DNA of 64,000 bases from Distichodus sexfasciatus (GCA_032718565.1 JAVGVS010000042.1:1967207-2031206); one strand, 5' to 3'; positions 21,905 to 33,355 are shown, numbered from the stretch's first letter. A program made the numbers and translations. Notes: a model not told the origin generated them from the sequence alone.

Positions 21905-24900
21905 CGTGCAGGACGCATGGCAGTGACCGAGCTGGAGCTCTCAGGCCTGTCTGTAAGCCCGCCGTCTGCCACGGAGGAACCCGAACTTGTGCTGCGGTCC
22001 GGGGAGGTGGAGCGCTACTGCCTAAAACAGCCTGCTACGCCACAGTTAGAAGTGGCAGATACTGCGTTTGTGTATAGACCCGAGAATCAGGTGACTGCAT
22101 TCAGCGCCGATCAAGTACAGGAGCGGATCTTTGATAGACACACATTCCCCAGACATTAAAAAGAATTTTCTCAAATTATTAAAATGTTTCGGTTTAAGCG
22201 AAAAGATGCAAGTTAACCATGTGCTATGGATTAGATTCAACTTAAACCAAAAATAGAAATCGGTTGGTAAGTTATCATCAATCATTCTTGCTGCTATATA
22301 TAGGCATCTCTCAGATTAAAGTTACTTAAAAAGCTTATAAAGTATTGCCACAAAACACAGACCAACACATAGAGTCTTAAAGAAGATGTGCAAGTTCATG
22401 ACAAATGTTTCTTGAGAAGAGGATAATTACATGTTAAGGTTTTCACAATGTAGAGGGACCAAATGATCCGGTATGGGGTAAAATATTCACTGCTACTGTA
22501 ACTCATGTTCTTTTGCTTTCAGGCTTTATTGGACAGTTTGTTTCACATTATTATAGTTGCATGTGATCTTAAGGGACTGGGTGCACTAAGACAATGTGCT
22601 CTGATGTGGCAATGTGGCGTTGACCATTGGCATTTCACATGAAAACACAGAAATGAAGGTATCCAGTACCTAAAAGGAGCATAGTAACTAGAGCATTCTG
22701 GGATTTGTTCACCATGTTTGGACACCATCACTTTCGTTTCCGCTAAATACAAGTGCTGACTTTTATCATTATTATTATTATTAATTTTTTTTAATTCAAT
22801 CGCCCACAGAAATAAAAGCACAGAAAACACTACATACATAAAATTCTACGTGTGTAAGGAGCACACAAAGGTATAGTGGGCTACCAATACCAAGCTCATA
22901 GCGGATGAGGCAGTCAAGTTAGTTGAGAGATGAAAGTCTTCTAATGTAACTCTTTAACTGGCTTTACCTTGGATGGAGAAAGAAGCCCTAATACTAGAGC
23001 CGGGTTGATAGATTTTTAAAACTCGTTCCAATTTTAATATACTTTTTTTTTTTAATCAGAAGCACAAAATATGAACAAAGATTTTCCTCAATATTTTTGT
23101 GTGTAGTTATTTAAGAGTCTTTAATATAACAAGCAGTTTAAAAATAAACTTGCTTTATTAAGTTGTTATAAATAGTGCTATGACCAAAACTATGTTCAAC
23201 AAGAGAGTTGCAGTGTTGTCCTCTGGTGGACGACAACTTTCATAACACCGTTAAATCATCCATCAGTAATCTTTCCCTTTCTTCTTTTGTTATTTATTGG
23301 CCATAAAAATGACATTATTACGTTATCTGCAGATTACTCATACCAGCTGATACAGCACACTGATTAATCAGGCTTTAACTAATATACTGATTTAACCCCA
23401 AATACCACTCTCTAATTACAGCAGATAAGAGGACCCAAAAATATTAACCAATATCTTTTTTTTTAATCGTGTGGAATACGTGTAATTTCATAGATACCCT
23501 TTTGTATTCATCTTGTGTTCGTTTGCCCACTTTTCTCCCTGTAATTCCATTCATTTATATACATAGTTTTTCGGCAGGGTTCAGACGCAGACACTAGAAC
23601 AGAACAGAAACCGCAAACCAGAACAACAAGAGTAAACAGAAAGCTGGAACACATCCAAAAAAACACAAACCACAGCAGACACGAAACTGACACAAAGGGA
23701 AAAGGCAGGCTCAAATACAAACACAGGTGGAGCATGTGAGCATAATGAACTAAAACAAAAACTGAAGAGAAACGGTGACCTCTGGTGACCTAGTGAGTAG
23801 GTACCAGAGTAGGTATTTTTTAAATTCTGGGTTATTTTCTCATTTCCACGAGTATTGTAGTTACTGCAAGCATTTATACTGCATTTTATAGGTGTCATAC
23901 TGGCTTCGAAAATGGTTTTTATAGTACTTAGTGTCCAGAATGTGAAGCAACTGTTTCCCATTGACTTAAGATCTCATTACAAGAAGAACTTGACGTGTCT
24001 AATTAATGATTCTTAATTAATATGATTCTTATTTTGACATCATTGACATTTGCTAAAGATCAGGGTAAAAATACTGTATTTATATATCAACCCTCCGCTG
24101 GGTCTCATTTTTATAACTTACTAACAGTTTGAATTTAGGCTTTCAGTTTGTTGGTTAACTTCCTATAGAAACAGTGCTCAAACAGTGAAACCGTTAAACA
24201 TGGTGCACAAATCCCACAATGCATTGTGTTTGAGACAGGGGTCAACATTCTTTATATAGCTAAGTGGATATATGAGCATTCGTTTTTGCTGAATCCACTG
24301 TGATCAAAAAACTGATTTGAAATTGTGGTCTTAATTACAATTTTAGAAGCAACTACCTTTCTTGCCTACTTTCGTAATCCATCAATCAATGTGACCTAGC
24401 GCATCTTCGTAGTGTGCCCAGGCCTAAAAACGATTCCACCTTACACTTTGTGGGCCGGAATCTCAGGGGTTCGGAATATTCATTGTTTTCCATAACCAGT
24501 AACAGGGCGCAGTTCTGCCAGCAGCTGTATGACTCTTAATGTGCTTGTTTTCTATCTTTATAGACATTTTGTTTTGTAATATTTGGTTATCCAAAAGTTT
24601 AAGTGGAATAAAATCTATTACACACAAAACAAAAAAGGTACAGATAATATATTGAAAATATTTTGCACAATGCTTATTTTTTTACCAAATGAAATTAGCA
24701 CTGTTTTTGTTTCTATTGTCTGTAAGACATTTTGACTGGATTTTACTTTTCTTTTCTTTTTTTTTTAACTTCATAGTTCCAGTTTATGAATGAACAGCTT
24801 AAAGATGGTTTCTGTGACTTGTGCTGTGTTCTATGTTCCTACCATCAATGTTTCTGTTTGTGTTGTGCAAAGTGTAAAGTTTACTAGACAATAGAAGATT

Positions 24901-24985
24901 GTATAGTAATAATAACTGATGAATTGTTGCTTTTCTTTTAATATGCTGTTAAATGTTTTAAAATAAACACATTGCTCTTTGTGCT
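21905..24985 (+). other. gas7: gas7 3' untranslated region
   Basis: There is no further coding exon in frame with Gas7 between its stop and the polyadenylation signal at 24962. The stretch is AT-rich with poly-T and poly-A tracts, as usual for long vertebrate 3' UTRs. An 80-codon frame at 21917-22159 has no recognisable similarity and is taken as chance. Extent is inferred from the poly(A) signal only. Confidence 0.6.
24962..24967 (+). promoter_or_regulatory. gas7: candidate gas7 polyadenylation signal AATAAA
   Basis: Canonical AATAAA with a GT-rich downstream element (CTTTGTGCTTGTGTGTGCC) 8-28 bases later, the typical arrangement of a strong cleavage site. An upstream AATAAA near 24608 lacks such an obvious GT-rich element. 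Confidence 0.6.
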
Positions 24986-25471
24986 TGTGTGTGCCTCATA
25001 TTAAATGTGCCAAACATAATGAATGTTTTCAGAGAAAAACTTGACACTTGCAAATGTTTATTGTTAAAAGCTCATTTGACACGTTCAAGGGTTTAACAGT
25101 AAATATTTATCCTCATATATGGATACACTTTAATTCATTCCTTTTGAGTTTTATTTCTTTCCAAACATTAATGACAAGTTTAAGACAAACTGGGATGTAT
25201 GTGCATGTACTTAAAACCTTCTTCAAACGTACTGATACATGATTTAATAACTGATTTAACATTTTTAAAGATGATATTAGAGATACAATATCACACAATA
25301 TCCATTTTTTCTGGTCCAGTGCCAGCTTTAAATATTTATGTCCTTACATTTCAATTAATATGTCTAATTGTCTGCATTCAGTGTTGCAGGTCGTGTTTAA
25401 TCCTCTTAGATAACTGCTCCATTATTTTTGCTAACATGGCCATCTCCAGGAGCAACTAAGATTTAAGCCTG

Positions 25472-25477
25472 TTTATT
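25472..25477 (-). promoter_or_regulatory. candidate myosin gene polyadenylation signal
   Basis: TTTATT on the + strand, AATAAA on the coding strand, about 290 bases past the myosin stop codon. If used, the myosin and gas7 3' ends face each other about 0.5 kb apart. Other AATAAA-like sites lie further along, so the choice is tentative. Confidence 0.4.
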
Positions 25478-25767
25478 TGTATGCATATTTCTGGAATTAA
25501 CATAAAATGTAAAAATTATTTTTTTTAAATAACAGTCCTTAGGTGATTTACCTGATAATTATTTCTGGAAACACTGGAGTATAGTTGTTTTAATAAAATA
25601 ACAGTTTGTGTTTTAATATGAACTGATGCTGTGGTAACTTTTTAATAAATCAATACTGATCATAGATGTTTGTGATGACCAGAGTTTTTGTAATAATTAT
25701 TTTCATTTTACATTGATCTGATTTCCCACTGTGGGTCACAGCTTGTGCTCGTTTGTTGAACTGGGCT

Positions 25768-25923
25768 CTAGTCAATCATAAGTTTCTTGAGCGAGTTGAG
25801 ATAGGTGGGAATGAGGGAGCTGACAGACTCATCGTCGTCTGTGAGTAGCATCTTCTCACCTCTGCCTTCTGAGCCCACAGAGCTGGGTGATCTTATGACT
25901 CCAGGATATGGGGTGCTGTAACC
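25768..25923 (-). CDS. myosin heavy chain terminal exon, long non-helical tailpiece
   Basis: 51 codons and a TAG stop: GYSTPYPGVIRSPSSVGSEG, RGEKMLLTDDDESVSSLIPT, YLNSLKKLMID. Acceptor TCCCTACAG matches phase 0. The sequence is Ser/Pro-rich, then acidic (DDDES), then a short amphipathic basic end. Nothing comparable is known to me in skeletal or cardiac myosins. The exon has clean splice phase and codon-like composition, so it is probably real. Confidence 0.85.
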   Translation of the reverse strand, partial: GYSTPYPGVIRSPSSVGSEGRGEKMLLTDDDESVSSLIPTYLNSLKKLMID

Positions 25924-28900
25924 CTGTAGGGAGTTAAAATGCAGAATATCAGTTCAAGTCCCAGGAAAGGGTGCAGAGTTTAATAAGTACCGATACCACT
26001 TTCTTACAAACCAACACGAGTATGAGTATTTTTATTTGTGTACTTGCTGATACCGAGTGCCCATACTTCTTAGACTCTTAGATGTAATTAATTGGGAGGC
26101 AGATTTTATTTTCTCCTTTGCAGATTATAATATGGATATAATGAGGCTAAATATCAAATCATTAACACAAGGTTATTCCACGCCAAAAATAAACAGATCT
26201 TTCTGGTTGTAACAAAAAAGTGTCATCACATTAGACAAAATGTAAATATAAGCAGATAAAGGAAAGGAAATGTACTGCATAGTTAACACAGGCAACTTAA
26301 GTCAGCAAAACTTACTCTGTTGACACATTCAGGGCTCCAGACAAAAGAAAGAAGTTAGGAGCCTGGTTTATATTTACAATATGACTAACGATTTTGATTG
26401 GCTAGCAAAAGAGAAGAGATATTGACGAGCAAAGCGCTGTTCTAGAAGTTGAACGGATTTCAACTCAGGAGGATTAGACTCACCTAGACCGTAGCGATAG
26501 TGTGAAAACACGAAGTCTGCGCCCCTCACTATTTCTCTCATTCGGTGTCATGACCCCCCCTGGGCTTTAGACTTTAGTCCGTCATGTTGTGTGTTCTGTG
26601 TCGTCCATTTTGTGTTTGTATTGTTCGGCCATGTTGTGTGTACTGTCTTCTGTCACTCAGTCTATGTCCCACCTTCCCATTGTGTCTGATTGGATGATCA
26701 CTGTGTGTTAGTTCTTTGTAGTCACACCCTCTCCTTCCCATTGGTTGTCCTTGATTGGTTGTTTTGTGATCGCTGTCCCATTGGTTCCCCTTTGTCTCAT
26801 TGGTCCAGCCCCTTGTTTGTGTATGAGTATTTAAGCCCAGTCTTTCCCATTGTTTTCTGTTGGTCCACCCTCACACAACCCTCTCTCTGTCGGCGTGGTG
26901 CTTGTAAGTTTGTTATGTTAAAGTAGTTTTGTTCTGTTTGTGGTTTTCGTTCAAGTTTTATGTTCCTTGTGCAGTCTTTGTTTTCAAGTAGTTTGGTTTT
27001 GTTTGTGGCCCTCGTGCCGGTTTTTGTTCTGTTTTGTTCTTTGTCAATAAATGGCTTGCTTTGTGACCTCGCCTCATGTCATGCCGACACTCCCCAACGT
27101 GACATTCGGTTAAAATATCCAGCCCTTGAGCCAACTTATTTTTTTATGCTTTATTACCTACCTCACAGTAGGGGCCTGACTTTTTGTAGCAAACTTAAGA
27201 AGTCAAAGTCCCACCCAGAATTGGGCGCTAATCATTTACAATCTACTTGCTAGATATGGTCAGATTTTTCACAGGGTTTCGTGAGGACCAGGTCAGATCA
27301 ACAGGTTGAGACTTACTGATGAGTAGCCCTTGCTGAAGCTGCCTCTGTTCTTCGTCCTGATCTTAGTCAGAGCGGACTCAGCTATGTCGGCTCGCTCTTC
27401 TGCATCGTCCAACTCGTGCACTGTCTTCCTGTACTTGGCCAGGTTTGCGTTGGCCTGCTCCTCCTGCAAGAAGACATACGGTCACTACGTACACTTCACA
27501 TGACTTTCAAGACAAGAATGTCTTTAAAAACAACAGGAGCTCCGTATTGAAGGACTGTTGTGGTTTGACCTCCCTAAAAAGACATTTTGCAGGTTGGGAA
27601 GTCTGTCCTAGCAAAACAAGTTGTTTAATCCATATTGCAGTGGATTAAAGTCACTTTGTTTTGCATGGATGATTCTTACTGTCACACAATATGCTCAAAC
27701 AGTAAACACCTCATATGCAGGTTTGATGGCATAGACTGCAAAGTGTAGGAAGGAAAATAATGACGGTGAAGCAATGACACACCAGATGAAATAAGAGAAT
27801 ATGTCTAAGCGTATGATCATTTTAAGTCAACAAAAGGTCAAAATTCTGAAGTATTAACTGTATATCTGAACTGGCCAGCCACAACAGCATAAAGTCAATG
27901 CTTCGGCATGTTACCAGAAAGCTTCCAGTCAATACACACAACAGATAGTCACAAGGGAGTGTTACAGTGGCCATTTTCTTATTAATATAAATCACTTTAT
28001 GATAATGTGGGGTTATGGCTGGTAATGAATTTATGTAAACGATTACCATTTTTTAAATATTTGATGGATAAAAATAATATGTTCTTGACTTGTGAAAGTC
28101 ATTGCTTCATTCATGTTGTGCTAGTTCTAACTTTCCCAGATGCCTAAAATACCTCCAGAATATCAGGTGGTGTAAGCAATAATTATTATTTAAATGTATG
28201 TCTTAGATATAAGCTATACGTATACCTTCTCTAAAAAGATTTAAGCTTTTTTCTGTTTGAATTTCAAAAAACAAAATGTGATGCACTTAAATGTACTAAA
28301 TGAGTTTTGCTTTATGCAATAGAAATGCTGATTTTTCATTTGTTCATTTGTACCTCTCTTACTTTTTCTCTCTAATAAAACAGTATTTCTGATTAATCAA
28401 TGTAATAACTAGAATACATAATCACTAAAATGTGACCCTCCACAGCAAAACCAGTCGCTTGTCGCAATGGAGGTTTCCAAGGAAAATGACCGTTTGTGTT
28501 GCGTGGGGTAAAATTTTGAATTTTTTGTTTTTTGTGTTTTGAAACAGTGGAAGGTCTATACTGTACTGATGTGAATAAATTTCGCTGAAAAACTTACCCT
28601 TTCCATCCTAAAAATGTGACTTTCTTGAGGTGAGGAATTCAATTCCAGCAGAAAGTTAAAAGTTTCTGTTTTGACCGCTCTACTTCAATATTTACGGTAA
28701 ATCCACTCGCTGACTAGCGTGAAGATATTTCTCCGGAATCCATCTCCGTCTCCCGAGTTCAGTTAACCTAACGCAGGTAGGCTATCCGTGTGGCTGTGAA
28801 TGCAGCGTAGGCTACCGTAAATGCAAACGTAGCCGCGACCGCACCAAGCGTCTGTGAGTGCTACGTTGATAGTCAACTTCAAAGGCAGATTTTTCAGTTT

Positions 28901-31900
28901 CTCACTTGGCGTGACAGGAGAAACCTGACTCCTTTGAATGTTGATATCTCAGTCATATGTCGTCCGATTCATTCGAAATATAGGTATCGTTTTGAAGCTT
29001 GATTTATGCCCTTTCATGAAAACATAATAACTCAATTTTGAAATTTTTTGAAAAACCAGCGACTGGTTTTGCCGTGGAGGGTCACAACTAATAAATTGCT
29101 GCATTCCAGATTGGAGCCTTACCGCCTCCTCCACTTGTCTCTTGTAGGTTTTCATTTTGATCTGCAGACGCTCCACCAGTTCCTGCATCCTCAACTGGTT
29201 CTTCTGGTCCTCCTCTGACTGGAAGAGCAGCTCCTTGAGGCGTCGCTCATTTTTCCGCAGAGTTTTCACTGTCTCTGCGTACTTCTTCTGCTCTGTTTCC
29301 AAGTCCAGCTCCAACTCTTTCACCTGTAGGATAATTATACTGTTAGTGTGCTGGCAACAAATTCACCCCTCACAACACTATTACACTGTTACGTGCCACG
29401 ACAGCGTCTGAAGTTTACTGAAGCAATATAAATGATCTGTTAATATACAGGGCAGAGATGCGAATTTGGAAAATGTCTGAGAACATTCTTCATGTGCACA
29501 TTCATAAAGATGTGATATAAATTCTGCCCATAAAAATGTAACATAGGCTTGCTATCAGTTATTGGAGACACTTTTGTGATCAGGCATGACTGTGTGCGGA
29601 AATCTTGAGTCTGACCTAGCAATGTTGGCGCATTTCTGTAACTTACCCTGCCCTCCAGCTTCTGAATGATCTTCTTGCCTCCCTTCATGGCCAGCTGCTC
29701 GGCCTCATCCAGTCGGACCGTCATGTCTTTGAGCTGAGCTTCCAGACCTTTCTTTACCCGCTCCAGATGCATGCTGTGCTCCTGCTCCACCCGCAGCTCC
29801 TCTGCCACCCGGACTGCCTACAAAGAGACACAGGACGGGTCTGTTTTTAGGCTTAATGCCATTCCTGACATTAGTGCAAAAACAAGGACATATCTGAGGG
29901 TCTCTTTGAGCTGCACACTTCAGCTTTGCTAAAAGGTGAGGTTGCAGGACAAGACTTTGGGACATATTGCTTATGTTTGGTTCTAACTTATACTTATCAA
30001 AGCTACTTTTGGCAGTGACTCAAAGATCGTCAGACGTCAACCTTCTTTTGAAGAAGTCTCAAAAGTATAACAGTATAAAATATAAAAGTATATATGTGTA
30101 TAACCGTTACTAACATTTGGTAAAATACAACAAACGAGGCTGTCAGAAGAGTACACTTCAGCTTTGCTAAAAGGTGGGGTTACAGCATGGATGTAGTAAT
30201 CAATCTGTAAAATATCTGAGTTTGATTACTTATGTTCAGCTACTTATCAAAGTTACTTAATGAACGAAAGATTGATGAAAGTAAGGAATGTTGGTCATAA
30301 ATTCAAATGTATGTCTATTTTCAGCACTATCACCACTGGACTCCTGAGCCAGACCCTTAACTCCAAGTTGCTCCAGAGAGTTTGTTGCTCCAGAGAGTTA
30401 TTTATGACATGGAAGTCACTCTGTATAAATGTCATAAATGTAAATGTAAGCAACTTTCCTTTTAAAAGCGTCTGGGCTCATTTACAGATAAGGCGAGATT
30501 AGTCTTAAAGTAAGCCTAATATGGTCTTAAAGTCCAATGCCAGTCCACATTGCAATGAGTGACTTGAGGTAGTTTGATCATCTGACCAGGATGTCCCACA
30601 AACAGTTCAGAAGGGAAGTGTTCCAGGCAAGACCGTGGGGCAGACCAAGGACACACTGGAGAGTGTATATATCTAAATTGACCTGGAAATACTTGTATCC
30701 TTGATGAGCCCTACCTCACACACAGCTTTCCTGGTCTTCTCACTAGCTCCCCTGAGTTCATTCTGCAGCTCCTCATGCTCCTGTGTCAGTTGCTGGAGAT
30801 CCACCTCCAGTTTCCGCTTTCCACTGCAGGTTGACTGCAACTGCACAGACAGTGAAGAGTGGATGGTCAGGCTGTGAGGCAGGATTCAATACAGGTTTTA
30901 GGTGTGATTTCCGCCAAACGTTTAGCCAGAGCTGCTACCTGGTTGTCGATTTCGTTGTACTTCTCTGTAGCCTCTTGCAGCTCTGTCTCCAGACCTTTGC
31001 GCGCCCGCTCAGCTACCTCCAGGCCGGCACGACTCTCTTCTCCTTCTGTGACCAGCAGGGTGCAGCGTCGCTCCAGCAGAGTCTGTTCCTCTCTCAGCTC
31101 CTCCTGCACGCGTGACTCCTCCTCCAGCTGCACCTGCAGGTCCTACGTGAGAAAAGACAGTGTGACAAAGAGGAAGGGAGGGAGGGTGTTTATGTGTGGG
31201 AATTGAGGGCCGAGTGAGGTTCAGAGTTACATGAAAGAGACCCTGAGGTCAGGATAATAGGGTCTGAGCTTTTAGATAGTTTCAGACCATCTCCACAAAA
31301 CTCTAATTTGCTGCTTTTAAAGAACTGTGGTGATTGTTACATCCAAAAGCAAGCTTATACTGCATCCATTCCAAGTACTGTTTTACTGTGCTGGATTTAG
31401 TGTAGCGTGACCAATCTAAGATGTTGGATTAAGGCTCTAGTCTCTTCTGGGGCACAGATTTGAATCTCACCACTGCCAACGCATGCATTTGCACAGTTTA
31501 AGAAATTTTATTGCACAGTTTAAGAAATTTTTAACTCAGCTGACAAATTTCTTTGTCACAGTGCACCTTTGGCCCTTGTTCCCCTTATCTAAGATCCTTT
31601 CTAAGATTGTTAGTTTCTAAGCTGAAAAAAAATAAATGCACTTAACTGAGGTTTTCCATGCTTACAATAATTAACGGTCCCCGCAAGCCCAATAGGGATT
31701 GATCTTTTCAGATAATGAATGAATGAATTAATTAATGTTTATTATCAGTAACTGTAATTATTATTTGTGTTTATGGTCACTAGTTGTTCACTGCTAATTT
31801 CACAAACTGACCTTGGCGCTGACGAAGACGAGGCAATTCTCATCATGAACAAACTTAGAAAAATGAAAATGAGTGGGTCTAACCTTGATCTGCTGCTGCA

Positions 31901-32434
31901 TCTTTTTAACCGTCTTCATCAGTTCCGCATTGTTCTTGTTGAGCAGATCCACCTGCAGCTCCAGATCATTTATATCACTCTCCATCTTCTTCTTCAGACG
32001 GGCTCCTTCAGCTCTTCCCTTCACCTCCACGTCCAAGCTGGCCTGCAGAGACTCCAGCGCTCTCTGGTGACTCTTCCTGAAGAACAGAAAACAAACCTGA
32101 GACTGCTGCCACTCAGCTGGGGTTTTACACCAAGAGGTCATGAATCCACATGGTTCCAAAAGCTGGGGAGCAGGTTTTACTAACCTGAGAGCCTTATGCT
32201 GTGACAAGCAAGAAGGTGAAATTTGAGAAGGGCAAAATTAGGAAGTAGTTAAATGGAATTGCATAGATTATTACATTATTACACAGATTATGAACCACCA
32301 CAGGGAAGTACAGCAGATTCGAAGAACTACCTGGCAGCCTCCAGCTCCTCCTCCTTCTCCTGCAGTCTGCGCTCCATGTCTGCTTTAGCTTGGGAAAGCT
32401 CCAGCTGAAGTCTAAGCACCTTGGTCTCCTCAGC
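25768..32434 (-). CDS. muscle-type myosin heavy chain: eight C-terminal rod and tail exons (gene overview)
   Basis: Class II myosin heavy chains form the thick filament; the rod is a two-stranded coiled coil. On the - strand eight exons (32331-32434, 31884-32076, 30939-31142, 30715-30834, 29647-29817, 29123-29323, 27317-27463, 25768-25923) join in phase to 431 residues plus stop. Landmarks shared with the vertebrate sarcomeric rod are LDEAEQLAMKGGKK, QKLEGRVKELELDLE, KNERRLKELLFQSEEDQKN and AEERADIAESALTKIR, and exon boundaries resemble those of sarcomeric MYH genes. The rod differs at many positions from the common skeletal isoforms. It ends in about 60 extra non-helical residues rather than the short tail of skeletal myosins. 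The paralogue is not identified. Head, neck and most of the rod are missing from the window. Confidence 0.9.
26546..27104 (+). mobile_element. solo LTR of an LTR retrotransposon
   Basis: A 559-bp block starts TGTCATGACCCCCC and ends CCCAACGTGACA (TG...CA), flanked by an exact 5-bp duplication TTCGG (26541-26545 and 27105-27109). It holds a TATA-like TATTTAAGC near 26828 and AATAAA at 27046-27051, as expected for U3 and R. No internal region or second LTR, so it is a recombined solo LTR. It lies in the last myosin intron. Confidence 0.85.
27317..27463 (-). CDS. myosin heavy chain exon, end of coiled coil and start of tailpiece
   Basis: 49 codons: EEQANANLAKYRKTVHELDD, AEERADIAESALTKIRTKNR, then GSFSKGYSS. 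In skeletal myosins the protein ends shortly after this point; here the last nine residues turn Ser/Gly-rich and the gene splices on. Acceptor CTTCTTGCAG, donor GTAAGT. Confidence 0.93.
28432..29085. mobile_element. non-autonomous DNA transposon in a myosin intron
   Basis: GTGACCCTCCACAGCAAAAC and GTTTTGCCGTGGAGGGTCAC are inverted repeats with one mismatch, extended inward by CAGTCGC/GCGACTG. 654 bp, no coding frame. Target duplication unclear, so no superfamily assigned. Confidence 0.8.
29123..29323 (-). CDS. myosin heavy chain rod exon (assembly-competence region)
   Basis: 67 codons starting VKELELDLETEQKKYAETVK and ending IKMKTYKRQVEEA. It includes NERRLKELLFQSEEDQKN. This part of sarcomeric rods is where filament-assembly signals have been mapped. 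Acceptor TATCCTACAG, donor GTAAGG. Confidence 0.95.
29647..29817 (-). CDS. myosin heavy chain rod exon
   Basis: 57 codons: AVRVAEELRVEQEHSMHLER, VKKGLEAQLKDMTVRLDEAE, QLAMKGGKKIIQKLEGR. Contains the highly conserved LDEAEQ-ALKGGKK-type motif of class II rods. Acceptor CTCTTTGTAG, donor GTAAGT. Confidence 0.95.
30322..30452 (+). mobile_element. SINE fragment, first family, headless
   Basis: CAGACCCTTAACTCCAAGTT then two copies of TGCTCCAGAGAGTT and CATAAATGTAAATG. Only the body and end remain. Confidence 0.6.
30560..30700 (+). mobile_element. LINE-like remnant
   Basis: Text such as CATCTGACCAGGATGTCCCA, GTGTTCCAGGCAAGACCGTG and AGGACACACTGGAGAGTGTA resembles a terminal coding segment of fish non-LTR elements. 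It is short and mutated. Confidence 0.45.
30715..30834 (-). CDS. myosin heavy chain rod exon
   Basis: 40 codons, STCSGKRKLEVDLQQLTQEH then EELQNELRGASEKTRKAVCE. Acceptor GTGCAGTTGCAG, donor GTAGGG. The preceding intron is 104 bp. Confidence 0.92.
30939..31142 (-). CDS. myosin heavy chain rod exon
   Basis: 68 codons in phase 0, starting DLQVQLEEESRVQEELREEQ and ending ATEKYNEIDNQ. Coding-strand acceptor CTCACGTAG, donor GTAGCA. High Glu/Arg/Leu heptads. Corresponds to the segment DTQIQLDDAV... of cardiac myosin but is strongly diverged from it. Confidence 0.92.
31401..31478 (+). pseudogene. tRNA-Leu (AAG) pseudogene inside a myosin intron
   Basis: TGTAGCGTGACC...CTAAGATGTTGGATTAAGGC...TTTGAATCTCACCACTGCCA aligns over its length with the tRNA-Leu genes further right, with many substitutions and deletions in the D arm. 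It is the leftmost tRNA-Leu copy and lies between two myosin exons on the opposite strand. Confidence 0.7.
31676..31735 (+). mobile_element. SINE tail fragment
   Basis: CGGTCCCCGCAAGCCCAATA then GGGATTGATCTTTTCAGATA and ATGAATGAATGAATT: same tail module as 20140-20235. Confidence 0.55.
31884..32076 (-). CDS. myosin heavy chain rod exon
   Basis: 64 codons after one base completing Arg: KSHQRALESLQASLDVEVKG then RAEGARLKKKMESDINDLEL and QVDLLNKNNAELMKTVKKMQ, ending QQIK. Acceptor TTCTTCAG, donor GTTAGA. Heptad pattern and the KKKMESDIN motif match the sarcomeric rod. Confidence 0.93.
32331..32434 (-). CDS. myosin heavy chain rod exon (most upstream in the window)
   Basis: Encodes AEETKVLRLQLELSQAKADM then ERRLQEKEEELEAA and two bases of Arg. 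Coding-strand acceptor ATCCCGCAG, donor GTAGTT. It corresponds to the sarcomeric rod segment that reads EEGKILRAQLE in cardiac myosin. No exon upstream of this one can be found up to 64000. Confidence 0.9.
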
Positions 32435-32815
32435 CTGCGGGATATAATTGTATTAATACTACTACTAAGGAACCTTAGATCACATTAAATTATACATTTG
32501 TGAGACTGAGCACCAGCATCAAGGATGATGGTGCAGTTTTTTTTTTTTTTTAATCAATTACAGCAATGAACTTGGGCAAAACACGTCTTATTGTGAAATC
32601 AATGCTAGTAACTAATACACATTTAAAGCCAAATCGTCATTTTATGGCTTTTAACCATTGTAATGCTTTGCAGGTGTATTTAAAAACCGTCATCGCAGGG
32701 TATGAAACAGGTGCATGTACGCAGTAAAATCATCGATCTTAGGTGTGGTGAAACTGAGCCATACCTAAAATATGCATATATTCTACTTCGCTACAGCACC
32801 TCCGCGCTTCTGTAA

Positions 32816-32897
32816 GGTAGCGTGGCCGAGCGGTCTAAGGCGCTGGATTTAGGCTCCAGTCTCTCCGGAGGCGTGGGTTCGAATCCCACCGCTGCCA
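32816..32897 (+). tRNA. tRNA-Leu (TAG), intact
   Basis: 82 nt including discriminator A. Acceptor GGTAGCG/CGCTGCC, A box TGGCCGAGCGG, anticodon arm CTGGA-TTTAGGC-TCCAG giving anticodon TAG, long variable arm of a class II tRNA and B box GGTTCGAATCC. A TTTT terminator follows 8 bases after the gene. Apparently functional, and the best preserved copy at the left edge of the cluster. Confidence 0.96.
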
Positions 32898-33355
32898 GTA
32901 AGTGTTTTAGATAAAGGACGTCACCGGTTGGCGACTGTGCTAAAATTATCTTTCCAAGACAATCATGCGTGATAAACACTGAAATCAGTGAGTCTCCGTT
33001 TAGTATCTTTTTTTTTTTAACCACCAGGAAGTTTACCTATTGATTGCTGTAACTAGGTGGTACCGTCACTGTTTTAAAACTGTTTTGTTGCTTTGTTTTA
33101 GACAGGCACAAGACATAACGTGTCTCCCTCGGTGAGCGCCCTCGCTTCTCCTTATACTTTATACTACACCTATACATACTAAAAATCGACGATGTGGTCT
33201 ACCTCCGTGAGGCGTGCTCGGATACGTATTTGCCAAAATAGCTGTAGTGATTTATCAGTAGCGTGGGTAGAGACAACGAGCCGACAGAAGAGTGCCCATG
33301 TTCAGGCAATGTTTTATTGTCCGTTTTAAATATCAAATAAGCCTAAATAAAATGA

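Noticed and set aside
21917..22159. 80-codon open frame just after the gas7 stop
   Set aside because: It lies in the 3' UTR, has no start context linked to a gene and no recognisable similarity.
28949..29323. 124-codon open frame on the - strand
   Set aside because: Only 29123-29323 is a myosin exon. The tail of the frame after GTAAGG is intron.
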